DNA of 64,000 nucleotides from F1-80-MAGs062 sp046345315. Lineage in GTDB: Bacteria > Planctomycetota > Planctomycetia > Planctomycetales > Planctomycetaceae. Numbering within the stretch: the first letter of the stretch is position 1; each line of letters opens with the position of its first letter. This document shows, piece after piece, positions 27,401 through 36,822 of this stretch. The stretch covers positions 1-64,000 of the forward strand of contig JBKDKA010000217.1 in NCBI GenBank assembly GCA_046345315.1, written 5' to 3'. A program made the translations under genes and the position numbers. The notes under the pieces were generated by a model. It saw only the letters and a program-made list of their open reading frames with translations, was not told the DNA's origin and made no database searches.

Positions 27401-30400
27401 TTCCCTGAAGTCACAATCATTCAGGACACAGTCGCTGAATCATTGATAGTCAGAGGACACGCTCGAGCTCATTCTCGCATTGCTGACATCCTCGATTCAT
27501 TTCGATCCACTTCGGTGCAACTGGAGAATCGAAAAGCCGTCAGTTATCCGTCCATGTTCAGTGACCAGTCACGGGCCAATGATTTTTTTTCCGCCGCGTT
27601 CCCGAAAGCTCGTGTGATCGTCGATCCGGGAACGCGAAAAATGACGGTCTGGGCCAGCGATGCTGAGCATGCTGATATCCTGCAGGCAGTGACCGAAATG
27701 CGACGAACGGATGCAGACGGAACGGAAGCTTCCCTCCAGACGTACGACATTCGCAGCCTGCCCTATGCAAGTCTCCTTGCGATGGTCACACGCGCCGTGC
27801 CGGAAGCGCAGACGGTTGTGACATCCGATGGATTTCAGCTGCTGGCCTGGGCCTCACCGGATGATCAGGCTCGAATCCAGAACATCGTCGATCAGTCTCG
27901 CAAAGGACTGGCGGAGAACGGAAAGACTCTCGAGATTCTGGAAACGGGCACTCTGAATATCACCGTGGCCACGCAGGCACTTTCCGCTGCATTTCCCCAG
28001 ATCTCCTTTATTCGAGATCCGGGAGGCAAAGCACTGATGGCGTGGCTTGATGCAGAACAGACAGAAAAAGTCCGTACTGTTCTTCAACAGCTGAACGAGT
28101 CAACGGTATTGAACGAAACAAGGGAACTTCGCTTTTACGAGATTCACAGTCTTGGAGGAAATGACGTTCGAACACTGCTTTCAGCGACATATCCGGACAC
28201 AACGTTCACACCCACCGCAGATGGTGTGAAGCTGATGGCCATGGTTACCGTCGAACGAGATCAGCAGATTCAGGAGACCCTGAAGAAGCTCTCTTCAGAA
28301 CAGCCGTTCCAGTCCGGACGGACCATGAAACTATATTCGATTCGATATCTCGGTCCTTCTGTCACGACCGTTCTGGCGCAGACGGTACCGCGAGCCAGCG
28401 TCAATGCGGGTGCTCGATCCGATCAGCTGGCGATTGTGGCAACGGAGGATGATCACAGCAAAGTCGAGGCTGTTCTTCAGCAGCTAAGGGATACGGTGGA
28501 TCATCCACCAGAAAAGACACTGGCTGTTTTTGACATCTCAGGAACATCTCCGGCGGCCATTCAGCAGGTTCTTCAGCCGCTCATGGACGCCGAAGTTCAG
28601 ACGACAATTGATCCCACAGGACGTCAGCTGTTTGTGCGTGCGGTCCCGGATAAACAGGAAGAAATCGCAAACGTGATCCGTCAGGTGCTGGCCGGCGTCT
28701 CTCCGGAGAAAGGGCGATCAACGAAGACCTACAATGTGGGAGCTCCCAATGCCGACGAAGCTCAGGAAGCTCTGCAGGCGTTGTTCCCGGATGCAAAGTT
28801 TGTCACCGATCAGGACAAGAAGATCCTCGTGGCGACTGCACTTCCGGAACAGCATGCAACAATCGCGGAAGTGATCGAACAGATTCGTGGAAAAGGACTT
28901 GAGGGATCGCTGCCGCAGCCGGAAATCTACACACTGAAGAATGCGGATGTTCGAGAAGCCCAGGGACTTGTTCAGAGTCTTTACGCGGCTTTCGGTAACG
29001 TCAGAGCCTCAGTTAATCTGCAGGAAAAACGTCTTGTCGTTGTTGCAACTCCTGAACAGCAGATTTCCATCCGAAAGATGATTGAAGAACTCGATCGAAC
29101 AGCCGTTGAGTCTTCGGAGAATGGTCTGTCGACGAAGACTTACAACGTAGGAGCTCCCAATGCTGACGAAGCACAGGAAGCACTTCAGGCTCTGTTTCCT
29201 GACGCAAAGCTTGTCACCGATCAGGACAAGAAGATCCTCGTGGCGACTGCGCGTCCGGAGCAGCATGCAACAATTGCTGAAGTAATCGATCAGATTCGTG
29301 GAAAGGGTCTCGAAGGATCGCTGCCGCAGCCGGAAGTCTACACGCTGAAGAATGCGGATGTTCGGGAAGCGCAGGGACTCGTCCAGAGTCTTTACGCGGC
29401 ATTCGGTAACGTCAGAGCCTCAATCAATCTGCAGGAAAAACGTCTCGTCGTTGTCGCAACTCCTGAACAGCAGATTTCCATCCGGAAGATGATTGAAGAA
29501 CTTGATCGGACATCGGAAGCGCGGCCCGACCATGGTCTCGCAGTGTTCCAGACAAAGAAATCGGACGGAACTGCCATCCTGGAAGCTCTGAAACCACTAC
29601 TGCCGGCATCGGCTGTTGTGACCTGGGATCGAATCGGGAATCAGCTTTTTCTGAGTGCTCCGGAAAATGAGCTGCCCGCACTGAAGGAAATCGTCAACAG
29701 CTTCATCTCAGGCCAGAAAGATTCCGGCGCAGTCACTCAGACATATCGCATGCTTCCCAACGAAGCCGATGAAGCCCAGGAAGCTCTCGCAGCACTCTTC
29801 CCGGACGCAACACTGGTCACGGATAACAATGACGAAATCCTCGTGGCGACGGCAACTCCCGATCAGCAGAAAACGATCCAGTCCGTCGTCGAAGAAATGA
29901 TGAAGCATCGTTCCGGCAGCGACGCTCCGTTTGCAAAAGCGTACCCGCTGAAAACCTCTGACGGGGAAAACACAGTTCAGGTCCTGCAGAACCTGTTTAC
30001 ACGACGTGACAATGTCCGACTCTCCTGGGACGAAAAGGCGGGAAGCCTGATCGCACTGGCCACTCCCGCTCAGCAGACATCTATCAAGACGTTTCTGGAT
30101 CAGCTTGAACCCGCCGAGTCTGAATTCGGTCCGAGATCGCTGGAAATGTATCTACTGAAAAACGTCAGCGGAAAGGCCGCCGAAGAGGTAGTGAAATCGC
30201 TTCTGCAGGGCATCGACTCGGCAGCCAAAGTCACGTTTGATTCGGATTCCGACCAGCTGATTGTCACGACCTTCAGCGAGGGACACTCAAGAGTGAAGCA
30301 GGCCATCGAACGGCTGGATCGACGCAAAGAGCGGGAGTTTGATGTCATCCAGCTCTCGGTTCTTGATGCAACATCGGCACAGTACTCGCTGGAGGGAATC

Positions 30401-31693
30401 TTCAGTGACAACTACAGCAATATGGATCACATGCCATCAATTCAGGCAGACGATGAGACTCAGCAACTGCTGATTCGAGCCACACCGGAACAACTTCGCG
30501 AGATCCGAAGTCTGTTGATTCGAATGGGCGAATCTTCACTGAAGGTCAGTACTGCCGAGGAATCAGCGTCGCGAAATCTTCGAGTGATTCCGATGACGGG
30601 TGATGTGGAATCCAGAATTCAGAAAGTGAAGAACCTCTGGCCGAAAATTCGAAAGAATCAGATTCGAATCCTGACTCCGGAATCGCTTCAGGGAAGTCAT
30701 CCGGGTTCCGAAACCCCGGACCACAAGACTACTCCGGAACCAGCTTCCCAGCCGGATAAAGCCGCCCCGGAACCGAACCCGGCACAGTTCTCTCTCCCGC
30801 CGGAAGCATTGTCCGCGAACGACACCGGCTCTGAAGGGCAGACGCCCGAGCCTGCCGCTCAGACCGTCCCTGAAACCACAAAGACTTCTGAAGATGCAGC
30901 ATCAACGGCAGTGACCGCAGACAGCACTGTGGAATCAAATCAGGAATTACCGGACGTTGTGATCGTCGTTGGTGACAGGAGTGTCACGATTGCCTCGGAT
31001 GATGCGGAGGCACTGGATCAGCTGGAGTCGCTTCTTCGTGCGACTTCAGGGACGGGAGAACGGAGTCGGCGGGGACGTGATTTCGCAATCTATCAGCTGC
31101 AGAATGCCGGAGCAGAGGAAACGGCAAAGACGATCCGCGAGATCTACGAAAGCCGAGCCGCGAGAAAATCCTTCGACGACGTCATCATTGTTCCCGAAGA
31201 ACGTCTGAACTCAGTCATTGTCTATGCGGGCAGATCCGACCTTGATCGGATTGAAGGGCTGCTGGAAGTCATGGACTCCGAACAGAAACCGGATTCCGGC
31301 CGAGCATTCCGAACGAACGTCATCCCGCTGAAGTTCACCGACGCTCAGAGAGTCGAGAACATTATTCGCGGGATCTATCGAACAGAGCTGGCTGCCGGGA
31401 GTGCTCGACGCCCCATGGAAATCCCTGCGGGTATACCAGCGTCAGTTGCCGCTGTGATTCGCCAGATGAATGCCACGGCTTCGTCACCACTGCTGACAAT
31501 TGAGGTGCAGCGAGACACGAATTCGTTGATCATAAAGGCTCCGCAGGAATTGTTGACGGAAGTCTCGGAAGTTGTATCACAGCTTGATTCCACAGCAGAA
31601 ACCAGTCGAGCTCGTGGATTAACACTCGTCCCGCTGTCAAAAACCAACTCGACTCGGGCGATGAGAATCCTGAGCAATCTGCTCAACAGATAG
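24419..31693 (+). CDS. Giant secreted protein of about 30 tandem secretin N1-like domains, no pore domain
   Basis: About 2424 residues from the ATG at 24419 (a GTG at 24398 is also in frame). Signal peptide with hydrophobic LRLISLLILFPT, cleavage probably after NAVAQ. Residues about 140-210 look like an N0/STN domain (FRYQKWADVLDWVASEADLS). From about residue 250 to 2040 come some 27 contiguous copies of a roughly 66-residue unit: a YPL-type strand, a helix with LL..L.P, then a strand like R.LIVVAT.E.H and a final helix. This is the NolW/secretin N1 fold. A Pro/Ser/Glu-rich linker at about 2090-2178 precedes three or four divergent copies. The last stops after 26 residues, mid-domain. No secretin beta-barrel follows. 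It lies upstream of gspE; a periplasmic role with that secretion system is inferred. Confidence 0.8.
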   Translation: MQDICRCFSQTIFSAASLRLISLLILFPTIDSVGTNAVAQNADPATAGSPSDSVTESPKPSDATNPSVSFLKLGTPEAAAALNLTDEQKTQIQTIIAAGQAAIGGTDAAAKEAALADANQKLSALLTEDQRRLYESLFGGKSLRFNFRYQKWADVLDWVASEADLSLVMDSPPPGTFHYSDSKAYTTSEAIDLLNGWLLTKGHTLVRRERMLMCLNLKEGLPEGAIPQITPQELTTRGRFEFLSVLFPLEGRPAEAAMKEVQPLLGTYGRVESLAQTGQLMVIDTAATLRTIEKVIQKIPLPQKPPTPPTPAPAPVPVLVVYPVKHATPKKTEELLKQLVSGTVVVDAEAHQVSVNAIPAEQEKAKTIIQQLEANEGTDKQADLRLYELQSENTDQLLATLKLVAPGAQYRIDPVTRKLVTWALPTEHEAIEGTLRKLTETTENSGGRQLTVYPLKRVDPAAALGTLQSLLPSARISVDARSRGLIVYAGLTDHQAIRSMVDQLEAESAGVESDRELRSYPVPSAISSTAVSLLTSALPEARVTPDTAGQRLLIMATAADHQRIAKLLESVADGQEKKRHVSTLPSRNVDVSSVLTLLTGMLPQATINHDVTNRRFIIVGTEEEHQTIASILEQVQTPHRQLKTYPTTGVDVSSIVTLLASLVPQASVTQDLPGKRMVVVASEEDHAAVSDLLSKLTAEPETVQRVLRSYPIKPGTVTSTVTTLLQTLVPTATVTADETNRRILITATTADHQTVADVIQQVETEGGGSVPELRFYPLQKVSGAAAQLILQTMTPKAQITVQDNPKRLSIVAHAEDHDVISSTLEKLEATTPEPQKRNLKVYSVTATQKSRFQSIAAGLATELTGMQVIADSQPGELAIWATELQHQVVDEVLAQLQKSLPPEQQSKLIVYPLEKVDPASVTTVLTTLFPDASITADVKGSRILVHAKPQVHEAIRSAVEQLDTDVPEAREIKLMAYPVRGINAVAAQQLIQTEFPEVTIIQDTVAESLIVRGHARAHSRIADILDSFRSTSVQLENRKAVSYPSMFSDQSRANDFFSAAFPKARVIVDPGTRKMTVWASDAEHADILQAVTEMRRTDADGTEASLQTYDIRSLPYASLLAMVTRAVPEAQTVVTSDGFQLLAWASPDDQARIQNIVDQSRKGLAENGKTLEILETGTLNITVATQALSAAFPQISFIRDPGGKALMAWLDAEQTEKVRTVLQQLNESTVLNETRELRFYEIHSLGGNDVRTLLSATYPDTTFTPTADGVKLMAMVTVERDQQIQETLKKLSSEQPFQSGRTMKLYSIRYLGPSVTTVLAQTVPRASVNAGARSDQLAIVATEDDHSKVEAVLQQLRDTVDHPPEKTLAVFDISGTSPAAIQQVLQPLMDAEVQTTIDPTGRQLFVRAVPDKQEEIANVIRQVLAGVSPEKGRSTKTYNVGAPNADEAQEALQALFPDAKFVTDQDKKILVATALPEQHATIAEVIEQIRGKGLEGSLPQPEIYTLKNADVREAQGLVQSLYAAFGNVRASVNLQEKRLVVVATPEQQISIRKMIEELDRTAVESSENGLSTKTYNVGAPNADEAQEALQALFPDAKLVTDQDKKILVATARPEQHATIAEVIDQIRGKGLEGSLPQPEVYTLKNADVREAQGLVQSLYAAFGNVRASINLQEKRLVVVATPEQQISIRKMIEELDRTSEARPDHGLAVFQTKKSDGTAILEALKPLLPASAVVTWDRIGNQLFLSAPENELPALKEIVNSFISGQKDSGAVTQTYRMLPNEADEAQEALAALFPDATLVTDNNDEILVATATPDQQKTIQSVVEEMMKHRSGSDAPFAKAYPLKTSDGENTVQVLQNLFTRRDNVRLSWDEKAGSLIALATPAQQTSIKTFLDQLEPAESEFGPRSLEMYLLKNVSGKAAEEVVKSLLQGIDSAAKVTFDSDSDQLIVTTFSEGHSRVKQAIERLDRRKEREFDVIQLSVLDATSAQYSLEGIFSDNYSNMDHMPSIQADDETQQLLIRATPEQLREIRSLLIRMGESSLKVSTAEESASRNLRVIPMTGDVESRIQKVKNLWPKIRKNQIRILTPESLQGSHPGSETPDHKTTPEPASQPDKAAPEPNPAQFSLPPEALSANDTGSEGQTPEPAAQTVPETTKTSEDAASTAVTADSTVESNQELPDVVIVVGDRSVTIASDDAEALDQLESLLRATSGTGERSRRGRDFAIYQLQNAGAEETAKTIREIYESRAARKSFDDVIIVPEERLNSVIVYAGRSDLDRIEGLLEVMDSEQKPDSGRAFRTNVIPLKFTDAQRVENIIRGIYRTELAAGSARRPMEIPAGIPASVAAVIRQMNATASSPLLTIEVQRDTNSLIIKAPQELLTEVSEVVSQLDSTAETSRARGLTLVPLSKTNSTRAMRILSNLLNR
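28718..29510 (+). repeat. Recent 411-bp tandem duplication inside the giant gene
   Basis: Two units, about 28718-29099 and 29129-29510, each encode the same pair of N1-like domains (opening TKTYNVGAPNADEAQEALQA in both). The offset is 411 bp (137 codons). Protein identity is near complete while several third positions differ, so the copies have drifted synonymously. The surrounding domains are far more divergent. Confidence 0.85.
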
Positions 31694-31725
31694 TCATTTG
31701 TCCATAAGTGTGAATAGAAATACGT

Positions 31726-31757
31726 GTCGATTTCGGCGTCATCGACCCCTTTTTTTT
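31726..31757 (+). terminator. Probable rho-independent terminator after the giant gene
   Basis: GTCGAT (31726-31731) and ATCGAC (31741-31746) form a 6-bp stem with a 9-base loop, followed by CCC and eight T residues. The stem is short, so strength is uncertain. It suggests the giant gene is transcribed separately from gspE. Confidence 0.55.
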
Positions 31758-32173
31758 GCCGAATATTTTGTTCAGTTGTCCAAAAATCCAGGCGAAGACA
31801 ATGAGAGTTGTCACCTGACACAGCCCTGACAGACGATGAGTAAACAGTTCGCGAAAAGTCGGCTGATCGATTTTTCCAATGTTTTTCAATGTTCTGGAAC
31901 GTACCGGCAGTGGAAAACAGACTTCAGATGGCCTGAGAGTGAATAAAACTGCAGGCCAAATGTTAAGAACTCCTTTTTTTTATAAACTCTTCTCCAACCT
32001 CCCCAGAGCCGTTGAACGTCTTGAATGAGGGTTCAATCTGACCTAAAATTGAGCCAGTGCGAGGCGGCGTTGATCTCGCGGATCACGACGATTCCTCGTT
32101 TGATTTGAATTACCTTCCCGAATTCCCACCTGCCGATCTCATCTCCCACCTTCGGCGCAGTTCGGAAAACCAT
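31758..32173. other. Gap upstream of gspE
   Basis: No supported gene. AT-rich with T runs near 31974-31983 and a CAATGTTTTTCAATGTTC direct repeat near 31879. Probably holds the T2SS operon promoter; no clear minus-35/minus-10 pair could be assigned. Confidence 0.35.
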
Positions 32174-33886
32174 ATGAGTATTGCGTATCGCCACCGGGCA
32201 GCGGGGCAGATCGTTTCGCCTCGTCGCCTCTCCGCTCAGGATCTGGCTCAGGCACAGCGAATTCTGGCCGCCGGATCCCCACTGCAGATGTTTGCTGACG
32301 AATTCGGCTTCAGCACAGAACTTCAGGCACTGCAGGCCATCGGTTCTTCCATCGGGATGCCCGTCATCGACCTGTCCAAAGAGACTCTGGACAAGACGAT
32401 CCTCGAAGGTTTTCCGGTCCGCCTGATTCACCGCCATGGGGTTTTCCCGGTCCAGCGAACTGAATCCAGCCTGAAGATTGTCCTCAGCAATCCGTTTGAC
32501 GTACGTGCGGCGGACGCTGTCTCGGCAGCAACCGGCTTGTTTGTCTCAACAGCACTCGCATTGCCTCATGAAGTGGCAACTCTCATCAAGACACACCTTG
32601 GCGTGGGTGCTCAGACTCTTGATGGGCTGATGGCACAGGCGTCCGAGAACGACGAAGATATCGAGATTCTGGGAGACCTGAGTTTTGAAGAATCAGAAGC
32701 CGCTGCGATGGCTCAGCAGGCTTCCGTCGTTCGTCTGGTCAATGATATTCTGACCGAAGCCGTGAATGCTCGCGCCAGCGACATCCATATGGAAGCTCAG
32801 GCTTCCGGAATGAAGATTCGATACCGAATTGACGGTGTCCTTCAGAACCAGCCTGTTCCAGCTGAGCTGAATCGTTTTCAGGCCGCAATCCTGAGTCGTC
32901 TGAAGATCATGGCTCGCCTGAACATCGCTGAAAAGCGCGTACCTCAGGACGGTCGTATCAAACTCCGGGTTTCGGGACGCGAAGTGGATATCCGCGTTTC
33001 GATCATTCCAATGCTGCATGGCGAGGGCGTCGTCATGCGAGTTCTTGACAAGGACAAGATGAAGTTTTCGCTTTCCGGTATCGGAATGAGCGATTCCATC
33101 TGCGAAAAGTTTCGTGAGCTCATTCGGCTGCCGCACGGGATCGTGCTCGTGACCGGCCCCACCGGGTCCGGAAAAACGACGACTCTTTACAGTTCGCTTG
33201 CGGAAATCAAAAGTGAGCGCAACAAGATCATCACCACTGAAGATCCGATTGAATATCAGCTGGAGGGCATCAATCAGATTCAGGTGAATCATAAAGTCGG
33301 GCTCACTTTTGCCGCCTGTCTGCGAAGCATTCTTCGACACGACCCGGACGTTGTGCTTGTCGGGGAAATTCGCGATTTCGAAACGGCGGAAAACGCTGTT
33401 CAGGCATCGCTGACAGGGCACATGGTTTTCAGCACACTGCACACGAATGACGCGGCAGGAGCTTTCATGCGGCTTTCTGACATGGGTGTGGAGCCGTTCC
33501 TGATCAGTTCAACGCTGGAAGGAATTCTGGCTCAGCGTCTTGTGCGAACACTTTGTCGGCACTGTCGTGAAGCATACATGCCATCGCGTGACGACGTTCC
33601 GGCAGACTTCCCGATTGATGAATACACCGCTGGACAGCCGATCTACCGCGCTCGTGGATGTCGCGCCTGTCGCGGTTCGGGATATTCCGGCCGGCAGGGT
33701 ATTTACGAACTTCTGGTCACCAATGATCATATCCGCCAGCTGGCGAGTGAGCGAAAAAGTACCAGCGACATTCGCCGCGCCGCGATGGAATCCGGAATGC
33801 AGACACTTCGGCATGACGGATGGATCAAGGTGGCTCAGGGCGTGACGTCGATCGATGAGGTTCTCCGTGTGACCAAAGCCGATTGA
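32174..33886 (+). CDS. gspE: Type II secretion ATPase GspE
   Basis: 570 residues from the ATG at 32174 (GTG at 32057 would add 39). Hexameric cytoplasmic ATPase driving pseudopilus assembly. An N1E domain is followed by the catalytic domain: Walker A GPTGSGKT near residue 327, Asp box ITTEDPIEYQ, Walker B DPDVVLVGEIRD and His box STLHTNDA. The zinc motif of GspE/PilB ATPases is present as CRHC near 461 and CRAC near 496. PilB or MshE function cannot be excluded, but the gspF-M and gspD neighbours point to a T2SS. Confidence 0.93.
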   Translation: MSIAYRHRAAGQIVSPRRLSAQDLAQAQRILAAGSPLQMFADEFGFSTELQALQAIGSSIGMPVIDLSKETLDKTILEGFPVRLIHRHGVFPVQRTESSLKIVLSNPFDVRAADAVSAATGLFVSTALALPHEVATLIKTHLGVGAQTLDGLMAQASENDEDIEILGDLSFEESEAAAMAQQASVVRLVNDILTEAVNARASDIHMEAQASGMKIRYRIDGVLQNQPVPAELNRFQAAILSRLKIMARLNIAEKRVPQDGRIKLRVSGREVDIRVSIIPMLHGEGVVMRVLDKDKMKFSLSGIGMSDSICEKFRELIRLPHGIVLVTGPTGSGKTTTLYSSLAEIKSERNKIITTEDPIEYQLEGINQIQVNHKVGLTFAACLRSILRHDPDVVLVGEIRDFETAENAVQASLTGHMVFSTLHTNDAAGAFMRLSDMGVEPFLISSTLEGILAQRLVRTLCRHCREAYMPSRDDVPADFPIDEYTAGQPIYRARGCRACRGSGYSGRQGIYELLVTNDHIRQLASERKSTSDIRRAAMESGMQTLRHDGWIKVAQGVTSIDEVLRVTKAD

Positions 33887-33916
33887 ACCAGAGTCAGATT
33901 TTGACGACAGATTGCC

Positions 33917-35125
33917 ATGCCGGAGTACTCGTATACAGCAAAGAATCTCTCAGGTCAGAACATCAGCGGTCTGATCACGGCTGACTCACGCAATGATGTT
34001 CTTTCAATGCTGGCTCAGCGATCGCTTTTTCCTGTGGACGTCGTGCCAAAGAAGAAGGCTGCAACGGCATTTCATTTTCGACGAGGTGTCAGTGCTGAAG
34101 TTCTTGCTTCGACACTGACGCAGCTTTCGGATCTGCTGACCAATGGAGTCGCACTGCTTCAGGCACTGGATCTTCTGGCGCAGCAGGCAACGAACGAACG
34201 CCTGAAGGAAGTTCTGGCGGACGTTCGCAGCAAGATCTCGGAGGGAAAACAGCTGCACGAAGCCATGGCGCTGCATCGTGATGTTTTCAGCGACCTGACG
34301 CTTTCGATCATTCGTGCCGGAGCTGAGGGTGCGTTTCTCGAAACAGCACTGCAGCAGACGGCCGAGTTCCTCGAAAGGCAGGAGGAACTGAGAGCAAAGG
34401 TTCGCGGTGCAATGGCTTACCCGGCTTTTCTCGCCGCAGCAGGAAGCACGGTAACGCTGGTGCTCATTATCTTCTTCGTGCCAAAGTTCTCAGAGCTCTT
34501 TGCGACCCTTGAACGACAGGGGACGCTGCCTGGGGCAACCGTGATTCTACTCTGGTTAAGTGCCTTCCTTGGACGGTATGGTCTGCTGATTGCAGCAGCA
34601 TTGGCCGGCTTGATCTATGGAGCGAAGCGATGGACTGACTCTTCTGTCGGCAGGGAGTTTATCGACCGCTGGAAAACACGAGTTCCAGTCTTCGGCCCGA
34701 TCGCATTGAACAGTGCTGTGTCTCGTTTCTGCAGAATTCTGGCAACGCTGCTGCGAAATGGTGTTCCGATGCTGAAGGCACTGGAAATCAGCAGCGACTC
34801 GTCAGGGAATGTCGTCCTCGGTCAGGCAATTCGCCGTTCCGCAGAGAACATTTCCTCGGGCGAAACACTGTCTTCACCGCTGTCCAAATGTGGCCTGATT
34901 CCGGGAAACATCATGGCAATGATCAGCATCGCCGAGGAAGCCAATAACCTCGAAAAAGTGCTGGGAAACGTCGCTGAGGGCATCGATCGAAAGGTTGCGA
35001 GGCAGCTCGACACTATGGTTCGCCTCATTGAACCGGCTCTTCTGATGGTCATGGGAGGGGCAGTTCTGTTTGTTATTGTGGCTCTGTTGATGCCGGTGTT
35101 CGAAATGAGCTCAGCAGTCAACTGA
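33917..35125 (+). CDS. gspF: Type II secretion inner-membrane platform protein GspF
   Basis: 402 residues, the normal GspF/PilC length. N-terminal YTAKNLSGQNISGLITA is the family opening. Two cytoplasmic helical domains (first with LTQLSDLLTNGVALLQALDL, second with ILATLLRNGVPMLKALEI) alternate with membrane segments near 165-190, 215-235 and 375-395. It links the GspE motor to the pseudopilus. Starts 30 bp after gspE. Confidence 0.93.
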   Translation: MPEYSYTAKNLSGQNISGLITADSRNDVLSMLAQRSLFPVDVVPKKKAATAFHFRRGVSAEVLASTLTQLSDLLTNGVALLQALDLLAQQATNERLKEVLADVRSKISEGKQLHEAMALHRDVFSDLTLSIIRAGAEGAFLETALQQTAEFLERQEELRAKVRGAMAYPAFLAAAGSTVTLVLIIFFVPKFSELFATLERQGTLPGATVILLWLSAFLGRYGLLIAAALAGLIYGAKRWTDSSVGREFIDRWKTRVPVFGPIALNSAVSRFCRILATLLRNGVPMLKALEISSDSSGNVVLGQAIRRSAENISSGETLSSPLSKCGLIPGNIMAMISIAEEANNLEKVLGNVAEGIDRKVARQLDTMVRLIEPALLMVMGGAVLFVIVALLMPVFEMSSAVN

Positions 35126-35180
35126 ACACGTTCCCTGATCAGTCTTGTACCCGCTTATTCCCAATGGAGTGTCAACAAAA

Positions 35181-35834
35181 ATGAAAACAGGAAAACAGGT
35201 CATGAAGAACAGACATTCGCGTAATCCGCATCATATTGACCAGCGTAATGCCCGACGTGGCTTCACACTGACAGAGCTTCTGATCGTCATGGCAATTCTC
35301 GTTCTGCTGGTGTCGATGGTTGGCCCCCGAATTCTCGGGAGTAAACAGAAAGCTGATATCAACTCGGTCAAGACGCAGATCAGTATGCTTCAGTCTGCAC
35401 TGGAACGATATGCAATCGACATGAATAAGTTCCCGTCAACAGAGCAGGGGCTGACGGCTCTGATTTCAAGACCCGCCAATGATTCCGAAACATCATCAGC
35501 ATCGGAAACATCGACCGAAGCACCTGCTGAAGAATCGACGGAAACAACAGAGTCAGGCGATCAGTCGTCAGGAGGCACTGCATCCAACTGGGACGGCCCT
35601 TACCTGAAGACGGACACACTTCCGAAGGATCCATGGGGCAATGGATACTCATATGAGTATCCTCCGACCCACAACAAAATGAACGTACCGGACATCTGGT
35701 CGTTTGGTCCGGATGGTCAGGAAGGCACCGATGATGACATCGTGAGCTGGACTGGCAAAGGGCGCGAAGAGGGTGGCAGTGAAGAGGAGCCTGCGAGCTC
35801 AGAATCTCGTGAATCCGGCGGGGCTGGAGCCTGA
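35181..35834 (+). CDS. gspG: Major pseudopilin GspG with an acidic Ser/Thr-rich insertion
   Basis: 217 residues from the ATG at 35181 (GGAG at 35166-35169). Prepilin peptidase site RRG/FTLTELLIVMAIL with the conserved Glu at +5, then the GspG core (SALERYAIDMNKFPSTEQGL, WDGPYLKTDTLPKDPWGN, FGPDGQEGTDDD, whose Asp residues bind calcium in relatives). GspG is normally about 140-150 residues. The extra length comes from an insertion of about 35 S/T/E residues before the WDGPYL motif and from an acidic tail. Confidence 0.92.
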   Translation: MKTGKQVMKNRHSRNPHHIDQRNARRGFTLTELLIVMAILVLLVSMVGPRILGSKQKADINSVKTQISMLQSALERYAIDMNKFPSTEQGLTALISRPANDSETSSASETSTEAPAEESTETTESGDQSSGGTASNWDGPYLKTDTLPKDPWGNGYSYEYPPTHNKMNVPDIWSFGPDGQEGTDDDIVSWTGKGREEGGSEEEPASSESRESGGAGA

Positions 35835-35958
35835 TTCTGCGAATCACCGCTGTATCAATGCCGACTGGTACGCAGGTTTCAACCTGAATTATTCATGGAG
35901 GATTGGCTGACGAGTTCCTGCTTTTCATTTCACTCCTTCAGAACGAAAGACATCCGCC

Positions 35959-36822
35959 GTGTCACCTGCCGGTCCGATCAGGATGTCTGCATTCTGCTGT
36001 TCCGACAGGCGGGGTAACGCCGCGGTTCCTCATCAAAGACCACTGCGATCACTTCGCAGTGGTTTTACACTTCTGGAACTTCTGATCACGCTCGCGATCC
36101 TTGCTGCGATCGCGGGAATGACACTCCCTTCGCTGCGCGGCCCGCTCGAAAAGAGTCGTCTGCAGGGAGCTGGCAGACAGCTGAGATCGCATCTTGCTCG
36201 AGCCAGGCTGACAGCGATCCAGCTTGATACCCCCGTCGCTCTGGACTGCCGTCTCCGGACCGGCCGATGCACCTTGATGACCATTCCTCAAAGGAATTCC
36301 GGTCACTTCACCGTGGCCAACGAAGAAACGACTGGTTCCACACCATCGGGACTGAGCGCTTCCAGTGATGAGTCTTCGACCGGGATGGCAGCCGAAACGT
36401 CCTCGGATGATGATTCGTCGCTGTCACGGCCTCTTCGAGACTGGACTCTTCCCGACGGAGTCTCATTTCGTCTTGTCGATTTCAGTTCATCGGGTCGATA
36501 TCGTCCTCGTACCAGCAGCTCCGCATTGCCATCGCCTGCACAGAATCAACGCGAAGATTCCTCCGCAGATCAGACAGCGAGTATCGTATTTTATCCCACC
36601 GGACGATCCAGAGATGTCACCATCCGGCTTCAGGGACCTCAGGACTATGTTATGGATGTCATTGTTCGCGGGTTAACCGGAACCGTGACTCTTCGCCCTC
36701 CGGTTCGAACATCTCATGATCAATCCGGAAGCACATCGGATCCCCTGCAGCCTGATCTCAGCACAACTCCGGATGCCTCGGAGGATGTCGTTCAGGATCG
36801 CCAGCCGGAAACATCGCCATGA
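35959..36822 (+). CDS. gspH: Minor pseudopilin GspH-like
   Basis: 287 residues from GTG at 35959 (an ATG at 35983 is possible). Prepilin peptidase site SG/FTLLELLITLAIL. The region after the helix (GRQLRSHLARARLTAIQLDT, then VALDCRLRTGRC) matches GspH. A Ser/Asp-rich stretch (SSDDDSSLSRP) lies in the middle, and a C-terminal strand motif (IVFYPTGRSRDVTIRL) is typical. Leader unusually long (about 34 residues). It overlaps gspI by ATGA. Confidence 0.8.
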   Translation: MSPAGPIRMSAFCCSDRRGNAAVPHQRPLRSLRSGFTLLELLITLAILAAIAGMTLPSLRGPLEKSRLQGAGRQLRSHLARARLTAIQLDTPVALDCRLRTGRCTLMTIPQRNSGHFTVANEETTGSTPSGLSASSDESSTGMAAETSSDDDSSLSRPLRDWTLPDGVSFRLVDFSSSGRYRPRTSSSALPSPAQNQREDSSADQTASIVFYPTGRSRDVTIRLQGPQDYVMDVIVRGLTGTVTLRPPVRTSHDQSGSTSDPLQPDLSTTPDASEDVVQDRQPETSP

